The notes under the pieces: generated by a model
Databases searched by the model: none
Told to the model about the DNA's origin: nothing
Seen by the model: the letters and a program-made list of their open reading frames with translations, nothing else
Origin: Synergistaceae bacterium
GTDB taxonomy: Bacteria; Synergistota; Synergistia; Synergistales; Aminobacteriaceae
Reading direction: 5' to 3'
NCBI GenBank assembly: GCA_017443985.1
Contig: JAFSXR010000037.1
Coordinates: 1 to 64,000, forward strand
Length of the DNA: 64,000 bases
Translations under genes and position numbers: made by a program
Shown: in pieces, positions 26,077-34,976 of the stretch
How positions within the stretch are numbered: the stretch's first letter is position 1
Layout of the letters: every line of letters starts with the position of its first letter

Positions 26077-27585
26077 TTATTCGTCCTCTTTAATTTTTTT
26101 ACCGGCCATTTTGTCCATTAAGACCGGCGATAAAATTCCAAGCACGCATAAAGCGATTAATACCCAGCATACGGGCGTTGAGAATAAAATTCTCGGGTCT
26201 CCGCCGGATAATAATAATGAACGTCTCAAGCCTTTTTCGCCTATAGGGCCAAGTATCAAAGCAAGAACTATCGCGGCGTTGTTAAGTCCGAATTTTCGAG
26301 CAAGCCAGCCGATTACGCCGAAGATTAACATGATTACAACGTCAACAAAATTTTGATGAATTGCGAACGAGCCGACGACACACAAAATTGTTACTGAAGG
26401 AATTAAAATCGCGTCGGAAAGCCTCGCAATATTCGCAAAGCCCCGACAGCCTAATAAGCCTATGCCGAGCATAAAGAACTGAATTAAGACAAAGCCGGCA
26501 AAAAATGTATATGTCATTTTCGCTGTCTCGCCGACAAATAAATTCGGGCCCGGTGTCAAGCCTTGAATGATTAATCCGCCCATTAATACCGCCGTAACGC
26601 TTTCGCCTGGTATTCCAAGTGTCAGCATGGGAATTAATGAGCCTCCCGTTACTGCGTTGTTAGCGGCCTCGCTTCCTGCTACACCTTCATAACTTCCATG
26701 ACCGAATAATTCTTTATTCTTTGAAAACTGCCGTGCCGTGTTGTAACCCATGAAGCACGCTATCGAAGCTCCTGCGCCGGGCAAAATTCCGACAAGGTTT
26801 CCGATTATCCATGAGCGTCCGATCGTAGGCGCAATAGTTTTTAATTCGTCCTTCGTCAATAACATTCTGTCGTTAAACTGCGTGGCTCTTGCGCGTTGTT
26901 TTATTTTTGCTTCGGCTAAAATTAACGCTTGGCTCATCGAGAACAGACCGATTAAAGCGCAGGTTACATTTATTCCCTCGTATAAAGAACTCTGGCCGAA
27001 CATAAATCTTTTTACGCCCTGCATGGGATCCATTCCGATCGTCGATAATAAAAGACCGAGCGCACCGCTCATTAATCCTTTTACCATTGACTTTGAAGAA
27101 ACTCCGGCGATTATTGTCAGTCCGAAAATCGAGAGCCAGAAATATTCAGGCGAGCCGAACTTCATCGCGAGTTTTCCGAGCACCGGCGCAAAGAAGTATA
27201 ACGATATGCAGGAGAGCAGACCGCCGAAAAATGACGCTATGCACGCCGTGCCGAGTGCTTTTCCGGCTTGGCCCTTCAACGTCATCTGATAGCCTTCGAT
27301 AGCTGTCGCGGCACTTGCAGGAGTTCCGGGAGTGTGAATTAAAATTGCAGAGATTGAACCGCCGAAAATAGCTCCGCAGTAAATTGCTCCGAGCATAATC
27401 ATTCCCGTTGATGCTTCCATTGAGAACGTCATCGGCAGCAAAAGAGCAACGCCCATCGCCGCAGAAAGTCCGGGCAGACAGCCGATAACTATTCCGATCG
27501 TAACGCCGGCGATCATTGCTAAAATGTTGACGGGGTAAAGAGCACTGACGAAGCCGTTACCCATTAATGATAAAGTTTCTAACAT
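26077..27585 (-). CDS. Tripartite tricarboxylate transporter, large permease TctA
   Basis: 502-residue inner-membrane protein with about twelve helices. TctA signatures: IGCLPGLSAAMGVALLLPMT near residue 38, GAIYCGAIFGGSISAILIHTPGTPASAAT, GILPGAGASIACFMGYN and TLGIPGESVTAVLMGGL. It moves carboxylates with sodium or protons together with TctB and the binding protein TctC. It is the last gene of tctCBA and begins 18 bases after tctB. Confidence 0.93.
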   Translation of the reverse strand: MLETLSLMGNGFVSALYPVNILAMIAGVTIGIVIGCLPGLSAAMGVALLLPMTFSMEASTGMIMLGAIYCGAIFGGSISAILIHTPGTPASAATAIEGYQMTLKGQAGKALGTACIASFFGGLLSCISLYFFAPVLGKLAMKFGSPEYFWLSIFGLTIIAGVSSKSMVKGLMSGALGLLLSTIGMDPMQGVKRFMFGQSSLYEGINVTCALIGLFSMSQALILAEAKIKQRARATQFNDRMLLTKDELKTIAPTIGRSWIIGNLVGILPGAGASIACFMGYNTARQFSKNKELFGHGSYEGVAGSEAANNAVTGGSLIPMLTLGIPGESVTAVLMGGLIIQGLTPGPNLFVGETAKMTYTFFAGFVLIQFFMLGIGLLGCRGFANIARLSDAILIPSVTILCVVGSFAIHQNFVDVVIMLIFGVIGWLARKFGLNNAAIVLALILGPIGEKGLRRSLLLSGGDPRILFSTPVCWVLIALCVLGILSPVLMDKMAGKKIKEDE

Positions 27586-27603
27586 TTCAAAATTTCACCG
27601 TCC

Positions 27604-28053
27604 TTATTCAAAAAATATTCCTGCCGGCAGTCTGACCTCAAGAAATAATGTAAACGCGCAGTAAACCAGAGCGATTATTACAATTTCTGATAAGACTATC
27701 TGCCAAAGTTTGACGCGAAGGAAAATTAAACTTGCTCCCATAAATAAAATGCTCGCGATATAAAATCCCGCGTAAGGCATAACGGCAAGATATATTAAAA
27801 TCATCGCGAAGAGAACAAAAAATTGAGACGGAACAAAATTTTTGAAGTCCTCAAGTCCGCTTTCAACTCCGTAACTAATTGCGGCTCTTATCATGTTAAA
27901 GACGTGCAGAGTCGTCAGGCCGGCAAGCAAAGCAATTACGCACAACGGATAAATCTGCGCGGCCTTCGGAAGCTGAAGCGTCATATATAAAAAGAACGCA
28001 CACACGGCATACATAGCAAGACATACTCCGATGTCAGTCTTTTTCATTTTCAT
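27604..28053 (-). CDS. Tripartite tricarboxylate transporter, small subunit TctB
   Basis: 149-residue membrane protein with four predicted helices (about 10-27, 36-53, 78-100 and 104-140). Size, helix pattern and position between tctC and tctA fit TctB, a poorly conserved family. A stem-loop at 28094-28127 separates it from tctC. Confidence 0.82.
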   Translation of the reverse strand: MKMKKTDIGVCLAMYAVCAFFLYMTLQLPKAAQIYPLCVIALLAGLTTLHVFNMIRAAISYGVESGLEDFKNFVPSQFFVLFAMILIYLAVMPYAGFYIASILFMGASLIFLRVKLWQIVLSEIVIIALVYCAFTLFLEVRLPAGIFFE

Positions 28054-28093
28054 GTGAAAATTTTTCTCCTTTCTTAAATCTCTATTAATAAAA

Positions 28094-28127
28094 TGAGGAA
28101 TTAGGAATTTTAACTCCTAACTCCTCA
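28094..28127. terminator. Stem-loop between tctC and tctB
   Basis: TGAGGAATTAGGA (28094-28106) pairs with TCCTAACTCCTCA (28115-28127), 12 of 13 positions matching. On the minus strand it lies after tctC and has no long T-tract, so it may stabilise or partly terminate the tctC message and give more binding protein than permease. It is one of the AGGAGT-type repeats. Confidence 0.55.
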
Positions 28128-28148
28128 CTCCTAATCCCTCACTAAAAA

Positions 28149-29093
28149 TTAGTCCCAGAGTTTTGCAACCTCGTCCGTGCAGAATTGATACTGCTGATTA
28201 ATTAATTTCGCTGTGTCTTCGGCGTTCATGAACAGAGTTGTAACTCCTGCCTTCTCAGCAGCCGCGATATATTCTGGATCTTCCATTGCAGCTTTGAAAG
28301 CCTCTTCGTAAAATTTCACGGCTTCGGGGGAAGTTCCTTTAGGGGCTACGATAGCTCTCGCGCTTCCGTACCACTTGTTATAAAGGCCAAGTTCACCAAG
28401 CGTCGGAACGTCAGGGAATGAGGCCATGCGCTTTTCAGCGAACACGCCCAAAATTTTTACTTCGCTCATCATTGCGGCGATGTCTGCTTCTTTTGCGACG
28501 GAGAAATCGACTTCGCCCTGACGTAAAGCAAGCAGCTGATCCGCAGTTCCGCCGTAAGGTATCGCCATATACGTGAAGCCGGCTGATTTTGCAAAAAGTT
28601 CCGCGCCGATGTGATTAGATGCTTTCATTCCGTTCGTTGAGGCTTTGAGTTTGCCGGGATTTTCTTTTGCGAATTTCACAAGCTCCTCAACAGAGTTGAA
28701 CGGGCTGTCTTTTCCGACCATGACTAACGAAGTTTCGTTGACGTGGTTGCAGATCGGCACGAAGTCATCAACTTTATAATCGCCGAGCCCTTCGACAATG
28801 TTCGAGCAAAGCGTCGGAAGGTTAATAAATCCTATCGTGTGTCCGTCCGGCCTTGCGTTTGCAAGAGCTGTCCAGCCGATTGACCCTGAGCCGCCCTCAA
28901 GATTTTGAATGACTAAAGTTTTTCCGATCTTGTCGGTCGCAAACTTTGAGAGAACTCTCGCGGTGTTGTCCGTCCCTGAGCCGGCCTTATAGGCAACGAT
29001 TACGGTAACGTTCTTCTTCGGTGCCCAAGCATATGCTGAACACGCAGCCATGACTAACGCAGCAACGAGTGCCAAGAAAATAAATCTCTTCAT
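28149..29093 (-). CDS. Tripartite tricarboxylate transporter binding protein TctC (Bug family)
   Basis: Periplasmic binding protein of 314 residues. Signal peptide ends near ACSAYAWAPKK. Bug-family motifs: VTVIVAYKAGSGTDNTARVLS, NLEGGSGSIGW and YKVDDFVPICN, with MAIPYGGTADQLLALRQGEVDFSV in the second lobe. First gene of the tctCBA operon. The ligand (citrate or another carboxylate) cannot be told from sequence. Confidence 0.93.
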   Translation of the reverse strand: MKRFIFLALVAALVMAACSAYAWAPKKNVTVIVAYKAGSGTDNTARVLSKFATDKIGKTLVIQNLEGGSGSIGWTALANARPDGHTIGFINLPTLCSNIVEGLGDYKVDDFVPICNHVNETSLVMVGKDSPFNSVEELVKFAKENPGKLKASTNGMKASNHIGAELFAKSAGFTYMAIPYGGTADQLLALRQGEVDFSVAKEADIAAMMSEVKILGVFAEKRMASFPDVPTLGELGLYNKWYGSARAIVAPKGTSPEAVKFYEEAFKAAMEDPEYIAAAEKAGVTTLFMNAEDTAKLINQQYQFCTDEVAKLWD

Positions 29094-29425
29094 AAAAAAT
29101 CACCTCTTATAAAATTTTTGGATCGTATGAAAATTATATTGCTTAATCGAAAAAAAATAAAAGCTAAAAATTTTTTGCGATTCTATTTTTTGAAACAGCT
29201 CTGAAAATTTTTATGGACGCTAAAATTTTTTAAGATTTTTGTAGGTGTAAATGTAGTGGTAAAAAAAATAGTCTCCGAAATTTTTAGAGACTACGTTAAA
29301 ATTTTATCACACTCGAAAAAAAATTCCTGCCTCCTGTTTCCTAACTTCTACCGCCTGACTGAATAAATGTTATAATCTGTGAGAATTTATTTGATTTTGA
29401 ATTTCACTAGGAGGAATTTTTTATT
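29094..29425. other. 332-base divergent spacer between tctC and rpmB
   Basis: Contains the tctC ribosome site (AGAGGTGA on the minus strand), dispersed repeat copy C at 29177-29260, a hairpin TAGTCTC/GAGACTA at 29270-29294, an AGGAGT-like word block at 29331-29350 and a TATAAT box at 29371-29376 that could serve rpmB. No additional gene is visible. Confidence 0.6.
29177..29260 (-). repeat. Dispersed intergenic repeat, copy C
   Basis: GCGATTCTATTTTTTGAAAC is identical to copy A over these 20 bases; the right half has diverged (GTAGGTGTAAATGTAGTGGT in place of the CCCC repeats). The adjoining hairpin TAGTCTC/GAGACTA and TGTGATAAAAT on the minus strand keep the same order as the other copies. 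Confidence 0.65.
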
Positions 29426-29632
29426 ATGGCTAAGTTTTGTGATTTCTGCGGACGCGGCCCTGTGGCCGGAAACGCCGTAAGCCATTCAAACAGACATACA
29501 AGAAGACGCTGGAATATTAACCTTCAGACAGTCAGAGTAGATGCCGGAGACGGCGAAGTATTCAAAGCAAGAATTTGCACGAAATGTCTTAGAAGCGGTT
29601 TCGTAAAGAGGGCAACAACACATGCAGATTAA
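29426..29632 (+). CDS. rpmB: 50S ribosomal protein L28
   Basis: Large-subunit ribosomal protein of 68 residues: MAKFCDFCGRGPVAGNAVSHSNRHTRR. It keeps two CxxC pairs (C5/C8 and C51/C54), so it is the zinc-binding (C+) form. AGGAGG precedes the start. Its last 11 bases overlap pepA. Confidence 0.95.
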   Translation: MAKFCDFCGRGPVAGNAVSHSNRHTRRRWNINLQTVRVDAGDGEVFKARICTKCLRSGFVKRATTHAD

Positions 29633-31076
29633 GCGGTTAAGTAATCAGGCGGCCGATGCTCTCTTGATACTTTTACGCGAAGAAGACACGAGTTTATCAA
29701 GTTTCTCTGGGCTTATTGATGATAAGCTCAGAGATTTTATTGTGTCTTTAATTTCGCGCAAGGACTTCACGGGCAAAAAAGGCAGTCTCGTAAAATTGCC
29801 GCTGTTCGATTCTCAATATAAAAATCTTTATTTAATCGGTCTCGGAAAAAAAGAGAAGTGCGACATAAATTTAATTCGCGATTCTTTAGCGTGGGGATTT
29901 AGAAAAATCGGACGCGAGCGCAACAAAACCGCCAGCGTTATTCTCAAAAACTTGAGCAGCTGTAAAGAGCTTGCTTTAACGCTAGGCGAGGCCGCCGGAC
30001 TTTGCTCTTACGTTTTCGACAAATATAAAACTAAGGACGAAAATTATGAGCCTTTCGCATTGACTGAAATTTATTCAGACTCGTATGACGAGAAAGAAAT
30101 TTCAACGGGCTTGAAATTAGCAGACGCTCAAATTTTTGCGCGTGAAATTATAAACGAGCCGGGCTGTGCCGTATGGCCTGCTGTGCTTGCAGAAAAAGCT
30201 GAAGAGCTTGCGAAAAAATATAATCTCGGCTGCGAAGTCTGGGACGAGAATAAATTAAAAGCCGAACGAATGGGCGGAGTGTTAGCGGTCGGCAGCGGTT
30301 CAAAAAATCCCCCGCGCTTCATTCATTTAACATACAAGCCCGAAAATCCCGTCAAGAAAATTGCGTTCGTGGGCAAGGGAATTACTTTCGACAGCGGCGG
30401 ACTTGATATTAAGCCGGAAAATTTCATGACCACTATGAAAGGCGACAAGACCGGCGCGTGCAACGTTCTTGGAATTATGAAAGGCGTTGCGGAACTTGGC
30501 CTTAACGTCGAAGTTCACGGCTTTATGTCCGTAGCTGAGAACATGCCTTCGGGGAGCGCATATAAACCTGACGATATTATCACGGCCCGGAACGGAAAGA
30601 CGATTGAAATTAATAACACTGACGCGGAGGGGCGTTTAGTTCTTGCTGATGCTCTGTGCATGGCGAGCGAAATTAAACCCGACGCAATCATCGACATGGC
30701 GACATTAACGGGCGCGTGCATGGTAGCTTTAGGGAAGTGGCGTGCAGGACTTTTCGTTAATGATGAAGAACTCTGCGAAAAAATTTCAGAGGCTTCAAAC
30801 CGTCGCGGCGAGTTATTATGGCGTTTGCCCATCGACGATGAAAATATTGCCGAGACGCTGAAATCTCCTTACGCCGATTTAATTAACTGCGGCAACAGAT
30901 ACGGCGGAGCGATTTTTGCGGCAATGTTCCTGAAAGAATTTGTCGATAAAAATATCGCGTGGGCTCACTTGGACATCGCCGGCCCTGACACGAAAGACAA
31001 AGAGTACGGAGTTTATTCAAAAGGAGCGTCAGCTTTCGGCGTTCGTACCTGCCTTGACTACCTTATTAACAGTTAG
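29622..31076 (+). CDS. pepA: Leucyl aminopeptidase (M17 family)
   Basis: Dizinc (or Mn) exopeptidase that removes N-terminal residues, fitting a peptide-using organism. 484 residues with a diverged N-terminal domain and a conserved catalytic half: FVGKGITFDSGGLDIKP, MTTMKGDKTGACNV, NTDAEGRLVLADAL and ATLTGACMVALG. The start overlaps rpmB, so the pair is cotranslated. A run of AGGAGT-like words follows the stop. Confidence 0.94.
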   Translation: MQIKRLSNQAADALLILLREEDTSLSSFSGLIDDKLRDFIVSLISRKDFTGKKGSLVKLPLFDSQYKNLYLIGLGKKEKCDINLIRDSLAWGFRKIGRERNKTASVILKNLSSCKELALTLGEAAGLCSYVFDKYKTKDENYEPFALTEIYSDSYDEKEISTGLKLADAQIFAREIINEPGCAVWPAVLAEKAEELAKKYNLGCEVWDENKLKAERMGGVLAVGSGSKNPPRFIHLTYKPENPVKKIAFVGKGITFDSGGLDIKPENFMTTMKGDKTGACNVLGIMKGVAELGLNVEVHGFMSVAENMPSGSAYKPDDIITARNGKTIEINNTDAEGRLVLADALCMASEIKPDAIIDMATLTGACMVALGKWRAGLFVNDEELCEKISEASNRRGELLWRLPIDDENIAETLKSPYADLINCGNRYGGAIFAAMFLKEFVDKNIAWAHLDIAGPDTKDKEYGVYSKGASAFGVRTCLDYLINS

Positions 31077-31119
31077 GAGTTAGGAAGTAGTAGGTAGGAA
31101 ATAGAAAGGGGATTTTTTC

Positions 31120-31815
31120 ATGAGAAGTAAAAAAATTTTAGCGGCATTGATTTTATTTTGTGTTATTCTGTTCTGCGGTCAGTCTTACGCGGAGGTTGAC
31201 CCGATGGACTCGTCGGGCTTTGTGAAACTTGCCGAAGCTGTACCTGACGTAATACTCGAAATACGTTACTACTCGACTTATAATTTTGTCGGAGACCGTA
31301 TCGAAGGCTACGAGACTCCCGTTGCGTATTTAACAAAGGAAGCGGCAGCAGCTCTTAAAGAAGTCAGCGATGAGGTTATAAAAAAGGGCTACAGGCTGAA
31401 AATTTATGACGCATACAGACCTCAAAGGGCAGTCAGTCATTTTGCGCGCTGGGCCAAAGATGTAAAGGACACGCGCATGAAAAAATATTTTTACCCCGAT
31501 CTTGACAAGTCCGTTTTATTCGATCAGGGGTATATAGATTACAAGTCGGGGCATAGTCGCGGAAGCACGCTCGATTTAACTTTGTTCGACATGAAAACGG
31601 AAAAGGAAGTTGACATGGGCGGAACGTTTGATTATTTCGGAGTTAAGTCTCACCCGGACTATAAAAAAATTACGAAAAAGCAATATAACAACAGAATGAT
31701 TTTGCGCAACGCAATGACTGCTCACGGCTTCAGGCCGCTTAGTACGGAATGGTGGCACTTCACGCTCAACAATGAGCCGTACCCTGACACTTATTTTGAT
31801 TTTCCGGTAGAGTGA
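31120..31815 (+). CDS. Exported D-Ala-D-Ala dipeptidase (VanX/DdpX family)
   Basis: M15D zinc peptidase of 231 residues with a signal peptide (1-24, ending GQSYAEVD). Motifs: EIRYYSTYNFVGDRI, DAYRPQRAV, the zinc site SGHSRGSTLDLTLFD near 147-161 and the catalytic STEWWHFTL near 208-216. It probably releases D-Ala-D-Ala from cell-wall turnover for use as nutrient. No van-type ligase is nearby, so a glycopeptide resistance role is not supported. Confidence 0.9.
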   Translation: MRSKKILAALILFCVILFCGQSYAEVDPMDSSGFVKLAEAVPDVILEIRYYSTYNFVGDRIEGYETPVAYLTKEAAAALKEVSDEVIKKGYRLKIYDAYRPQRAVSHFARWAKDVKDTRMKKYFYPDLDKSVLFDQGYIDYKSGHSRGSTLDLTLFDMKTEKEVDMGGTFDYFGVKSHPDYKKITKKQYNNRMILRNAMTAHGFRPLSTEWWHFTLNNEPYPDTYFDFPVE

Positions 31816-31835
31816 TTAAAAAAATAAAATTACGA

Positions 31836-31867
31836 GTGAGGAGTTAGGAGCGATTCTAATTCCTCAC
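31836..31867. terminator. Bidirectional terminator between convergent genes
   Basis: GTGAGGAGTTAG (31836-31847) pairs with CTAATTCCTCAC (31856-31867), a 12-bp stem with one G-T pair. On the plus strand it is followed by TTTGATTTTTTG. It overlaps the stop codon of the minus-strand gene. Confidence 0.75.
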
Positions 31868-32544
31868 TTTGATTTTTTGAGTAACTTTTCAAGAACTTCA
31901 ATAAGCGGCAAAATTCTTTTATCGTTGGCAGGTTTTTTCAAGGCTTCCTCAGCTGTGATGTTGTCGCCCCAGTATTCTTTGTTGCGCTTTACGCTCTTGC
32001 TGATGACTGAACCCTCAAGAGAAACTCCTGCGAAAAGTCCCTTAGAGATTGAGTAGCTGTAGATCGATGCCTTTGCCTGAGCGTCCGTTGCGGCTTCCGC
32101 TCTGCGTCCGGAGGGCCCGGCAGCAATTCCAATGTCTCCGCCGAGTTTCGTTCTGCTGCTTAAAAAAGCGTTCACTCCCCTTTCATTAATGACAGCAAGC
32201 AGCAGAGAAATTTTCTGCGCTCCGATCTGAAAGCCGAATGAGCCGCCGCCGATGTTATAAAAACTCGGCCCGTACCATTTTCCGTTCTCGCGCTTCAAGA
32301 TAAGCCCTTCGCCATACTCGCCGCCGATAATGAACCCTGCCTTCAACATCGTCGGAACAAGCGCGACAGCGTGAGAAGTTTTTAATGTATCTGCCATGTC
32401 TTCAGCATCGTCCTGCTTTGAAATTTCATTAATCATTGAGATAGCATCGCTGATAATGCTGTCTGCCGTTTGAGCGGCTGATGAAGTTCCGCAAAATATA
32501 AGTGCAATTAAAATTGATAACGCAAAAATTTTTTTTATTGACAT
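31864..32544 (-). CDS. Exported SYLF-domain (lipid-binding) protein
   Basis: 226 residues with a signal peptide (MSIKKIFALSILIALIFC... ending SSAAQ). I chose the ATG at 32544 with AAAGGAA upstream; longer readings would run back through the antisense of the tRNA gene. SYLF/Ysc84 features: HAVALVPTMLKAGFIIGGEYGEGLI, PSFYNIGGGSFGFQIGAQ, and KASIYSYSISKGLFAGVSLEG near the end. The domain binds phosphoinositides in eukaryotes; its bacterial role is unknown. Confidence 0.88.
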   Translation of the reverse strand: MSIKKIFALSILIALIFCGTSSAAQTADSIISDAISMINEISKQDDAEDMADTLKTSHAVALVPTMLKAGFIIGGEYGEGLILKRENGKWYGPSFYNIGGGSFGFQIGAQKISLLLAVINERGVNAFLSSRTKLGGDIGIAAGPSGRRAEAATDAQAKASIYSYSISKGLFAGVSLEGSVISKSVKRNKEYWGDNITAEEALKKPANDKRILPLIEVLEKLLKKSK

Positions 32545-32595
32545 ATAAAAAATTCCTTTCATAAAAATTTTCCGCAAGATTATAACAAAAAAAAT

Positions 32596-32624
32596 TTGAC
32601 GTAATTTAATCGCTGTGATAAAAT
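32596..32624 (+). promoter_or_regulatory. Promoter of the tRNA-Pro gene
   Basis: TTGACG (32596-32601), a 17-base spacer and TAAAAT (32619-32624) with a TG dinucleotide just upstream. The distance to the mature tRNA 5' end is 17 bases. Confidence 0.75.
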
Positions 32625-32641
32625 CCCCACTGTTTGATTTA

Positions 32642-32720
<79 letters not shown>

Positions 32721-32806
32721 AGAAGATTTAATTAGCAGCCGTAGTGTCTACGGTAGTTTGTGCTTGTAAGAGTTCAATACATTCCTCATTTGGAAGGTGA
32801 ATTTGT

Positions 32807-33226
32807 TTGTTTTCATTCAATTTTAGCAAAATCCGCGACTATATCATGAAATTTATTAAGCCGTCTTTGTATCTTGGAGGCTTTGATCATTTTTTGAATA
32901 TTTGGAGAGAAGCTGACATAAGAGACAAGGGGATTTTAGCCTTGATGTTTGCTCCGATGTTCTTTTGTTTCGCAGGATTTATTTTAAGCATAATGTATTT
33001 TGTTCTGTTCGTCCTTCCTTCGTATTTATTCACGTTCATCGGCTGGATATTATTAACGGCATTGTTTGGAGCCGGCGGAAAATATTTTTACGCGCATTTG
33101 ACTCATAAAGAAATGCCGGAGAAAAGCGCGCCGGAATTTATTGACGTTGAAGTTGTTACAGGTGAGACGGCACAGGCCGAAAAAACAAAAAGAACACGCA
33201 GAAAAATAAATGCAGACGCCGAATGA
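32807..33226 (+). CDS. Small membrane protein of unknown function, coupled to nikR
   Basis: 139 residues, not recognised. TTG start at 32807 with GGAAGGTGA upstream; an internal ATG at 32846 lacks a ribosome site. Two or three hydrophobic segments lie between residues 45 and 100, followed by a charged C-terminal tail (residues 105-139) rich in Glu, Lys and Arg. The last 17 bases overlap nikR, so translation is coupled and the protein may act with nickel regulation or transport; that is inference from position. Confidence 0.75.
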   Translation: MFSFNFSKIRDYIMKFIKPSLYLGGFDHFLNIWREADIRDKGILALMFAPMFFCFAGFILSIMYFVLFVLPSYLFTFIGWILLTALFGAGGKYFYAHLTHKEMPEKSAPEFIDVEVVTGETAQAEKTKRTRRKINADAE

Positions 33227-33635
33227 TACGGGAAGGCTCGTGAGATTTAGCATAACAGTTCCGGAAAATCTGCTCGCTGAATTTGAGGGCAGTTATTATT
33301 TAGACAGCCGGGACAATCGCTCCGAAGCCGTCAGAAATTTAATGCGCGAATATATTTCGCGTGAGCGTTGGAAACTTGGCAACCGTGAAATTTTTGCGAC
33401 CATAACGATAACTTACGATCACCATCTCCCGGAACTTACAGGAAAAATTACGGCAGCCCAACACGACTGCGGCGACATAATAATCTGTTCAACACACGTC
33501 CATATTAATCACACGACCTGCCTTGAATGCGTAATAACAAAAGGGCTCTCCGATGAAATCAAAAAATTCATTGAGGCCCTCAAAAATATTCGAGGAGTTA
33601 AGAGCGTTAATGTAAATGTTTCGGCGGAGATTTAA
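33210..33635 (+). CDS. nikR: Nickel-responsive transcriptional regulator NikR
   Basis: Ribbon-helix-helix repressor of nickel uptake. 141 residues: RHH domain 9-50 (VRFSITVPENLLAEFE, RSEAVRNLMREY) and ACT-like nickel domain with all four high-affinity ligands H85, H96, H98 and C104 (QHDCGD, STHVHINHTTC). No nickel transporter or hydrogenase gene is in the window, so its targets are elsewhere. Confidence 0.95.
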   Translation: MQTPNDTGRLVRFSITVPENLLAEFEGSYYLDSRDNRSEAVRNLMREYISRERWKLGNREIFATITITYDHHLPELTGKITAAQHDCGDIIICSTHVHINHTTCLECVITKGLSDEIKKFIEALKNIRGVKSVNVNVSAEI

Positions 33636-33638
33636 AAA

Positions 33639-34895
33639 TTAATCGCGCCCTAAAATATATTTCACAGCATCGCTCATAGAAATATTAACCTGCGAGCCGC
33701 TGCGCATGTCCTTTATAGAAACTGCATTGTTAGCTATTTCGTCAGCTCCGATTATGCACGCAAATTTACAAGCTCCCGCAATTTTCATTTGAGCCTTGAA
33801 ACTTTTTCCGGCTGTATCGCAGGCCGAAGCAATTTTATTTTTTCTGAGTTCGTATGTAAGAATCTGCGCCGCTCCTCTCGCGTCATCGTCAAGCGCGGCA
33901 ACGTAGACTTCTGTTTTCGGCATCTCTCCAAAATCACAGCCTTGTTCTTCCATGACTAACATAACTCTGTCAAGACCGCAGGCAAATCCAACTCCGGGAA
34001 TTTTTGCGCCGCCTACCGCGCTTGATAAATTATCGTAACGCCCTCCGCCTGCCACAGCGTTCTGAGCTCCCAAAGCACCCGATAAAATTTCATATGCCGT
34101 CTTTGTATAATAATCAAGTCCGCGAACGAGCCTTTTATTAAGCGTATAAGTGAAGCCTAAACGCTCAAGCCCTGCTCTGACTTCGGCGAAATGTTCTTTA
34201 CATTCATCGCACAGCGAGTCATAAATGTCCGGCGCGCCGTCCGCAACATGTCCGCATGATGGATTTTTGCAGTCTAAAATTCTTAAAGGATTTCTTTCGA
34301 GGCGCGTCAGGCAAGTTTCGCATAATTCATCTTTATGGCTATCGAAATATTCAATTAATTTTTGACGGTAAACGGGGCGGCATTTTTCACAGCCTACGGA
34401 ATTTATGACGACCTCCAGATTTTTTAGGCCGAGCCTCCTGAAAATTTCTATCGAGAGCGCGATAACTTCAACGTCGGCCATAGCACCAGCAATTCCCAAG
34501 CACTCCGCGTCAATCTGATAAAACTGACGGTAGCGTCCTTTCTGCGGTCTCTCGTGTCTGAACATAGGCCCCCAGTTCCAGAGCTTTGCGCTTGCGCCTT
34601 GAACGCATAAATTATTTTCTATTGCCGCCCTCATAACTCCGGCTGTAGCTTCCGGTCTAAGAGTTATGCTCCGGCCTCCTCTGTCCTCAAACGTATACAT
34701 TTCTTTTTCTACTATGTCCGTAGTTTCTCCCACGCCGCGCGAAAATAATTCAGTGTGTTCAAAAATAGGCAGGTGAATTTCGCTGAAGCCGAAGTCTCTC
34801 ATAGTTTGTGAGGCTGTATTAATAATATATGACCATTTCCAAGACTCGGCGGGTAAAATATCGCGAGTCCCTCTCGGTGCGCTTATCGCTGCCAT
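33639..34895 (-). CDS. hisS: Histidyl-tRNA synthetase
   Basis: Class II synthetase of 418 residues. Motif 1 region TEIHLPIFEHTELFSRGVGE-like (SEIHLPIFEHTELFSRGVG), motif 2 FRHERPQKGRYRQFYQIDAE, histidine motifs LVRGLDYYTKTAYEI and GGGRYDNL, motif 3 GVGFACGLDRVML, and an anticodon-binding C-terminal domain. Four cysteines in the 168-235 region (CEKC, CDECKE) may bind zinc. Single gene, convergent with nikR. Confidence 0.97.
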   Translation of the reverse strand: MAAISAPRGTRDILPAESWKWSYIINTASQTMRDFGFSEIHLPIFEHTELFSRGVGETTDIVEKEMYTFEDRGGRSITLRPEATAGVMRAAIENNLCVQGASAKLWNWGPMFRHERPQKGRYRQFYQIDAECLGIAGAMADVEVIALSIEIFRRLGLKNLEVVINSVGCEKCRPVYRQKLIEYFDSHKDELCETCLTRLERNPLRILDCKNPSCGHVADGAPDIYDSLCDECKEHFAEVRAGLERLGFTYTLNKRLVRGLDYYTKTAYEILSGALGAQNAVAGGGRYDNLSSAVGGAKIPGVGFACGLDRVMLVMEEQGCDFGEMPKTEVYVAALDDDARGAAQILTYELRKNKIASACDTAGKSFKAQMKIAGACKFACIIGADEIANNAVSIKDMRSGSQVNISMSDAVKYILGRD

Positions 34896-34976
34896 TTATA
34901 AATCATCTCCATAAAAAAATAAATAAAAAATATTATAATTCATGTTAAGAAAATTTTTTGACAAGGTGATTTTATT

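Noticed and set aside
31120-31815. Vancomycin resistance (vanX) function
   Set aside because: No vanA/vanH-type genes nearby and an exported form; a nutrient or cell-wall turnover role is more likely.
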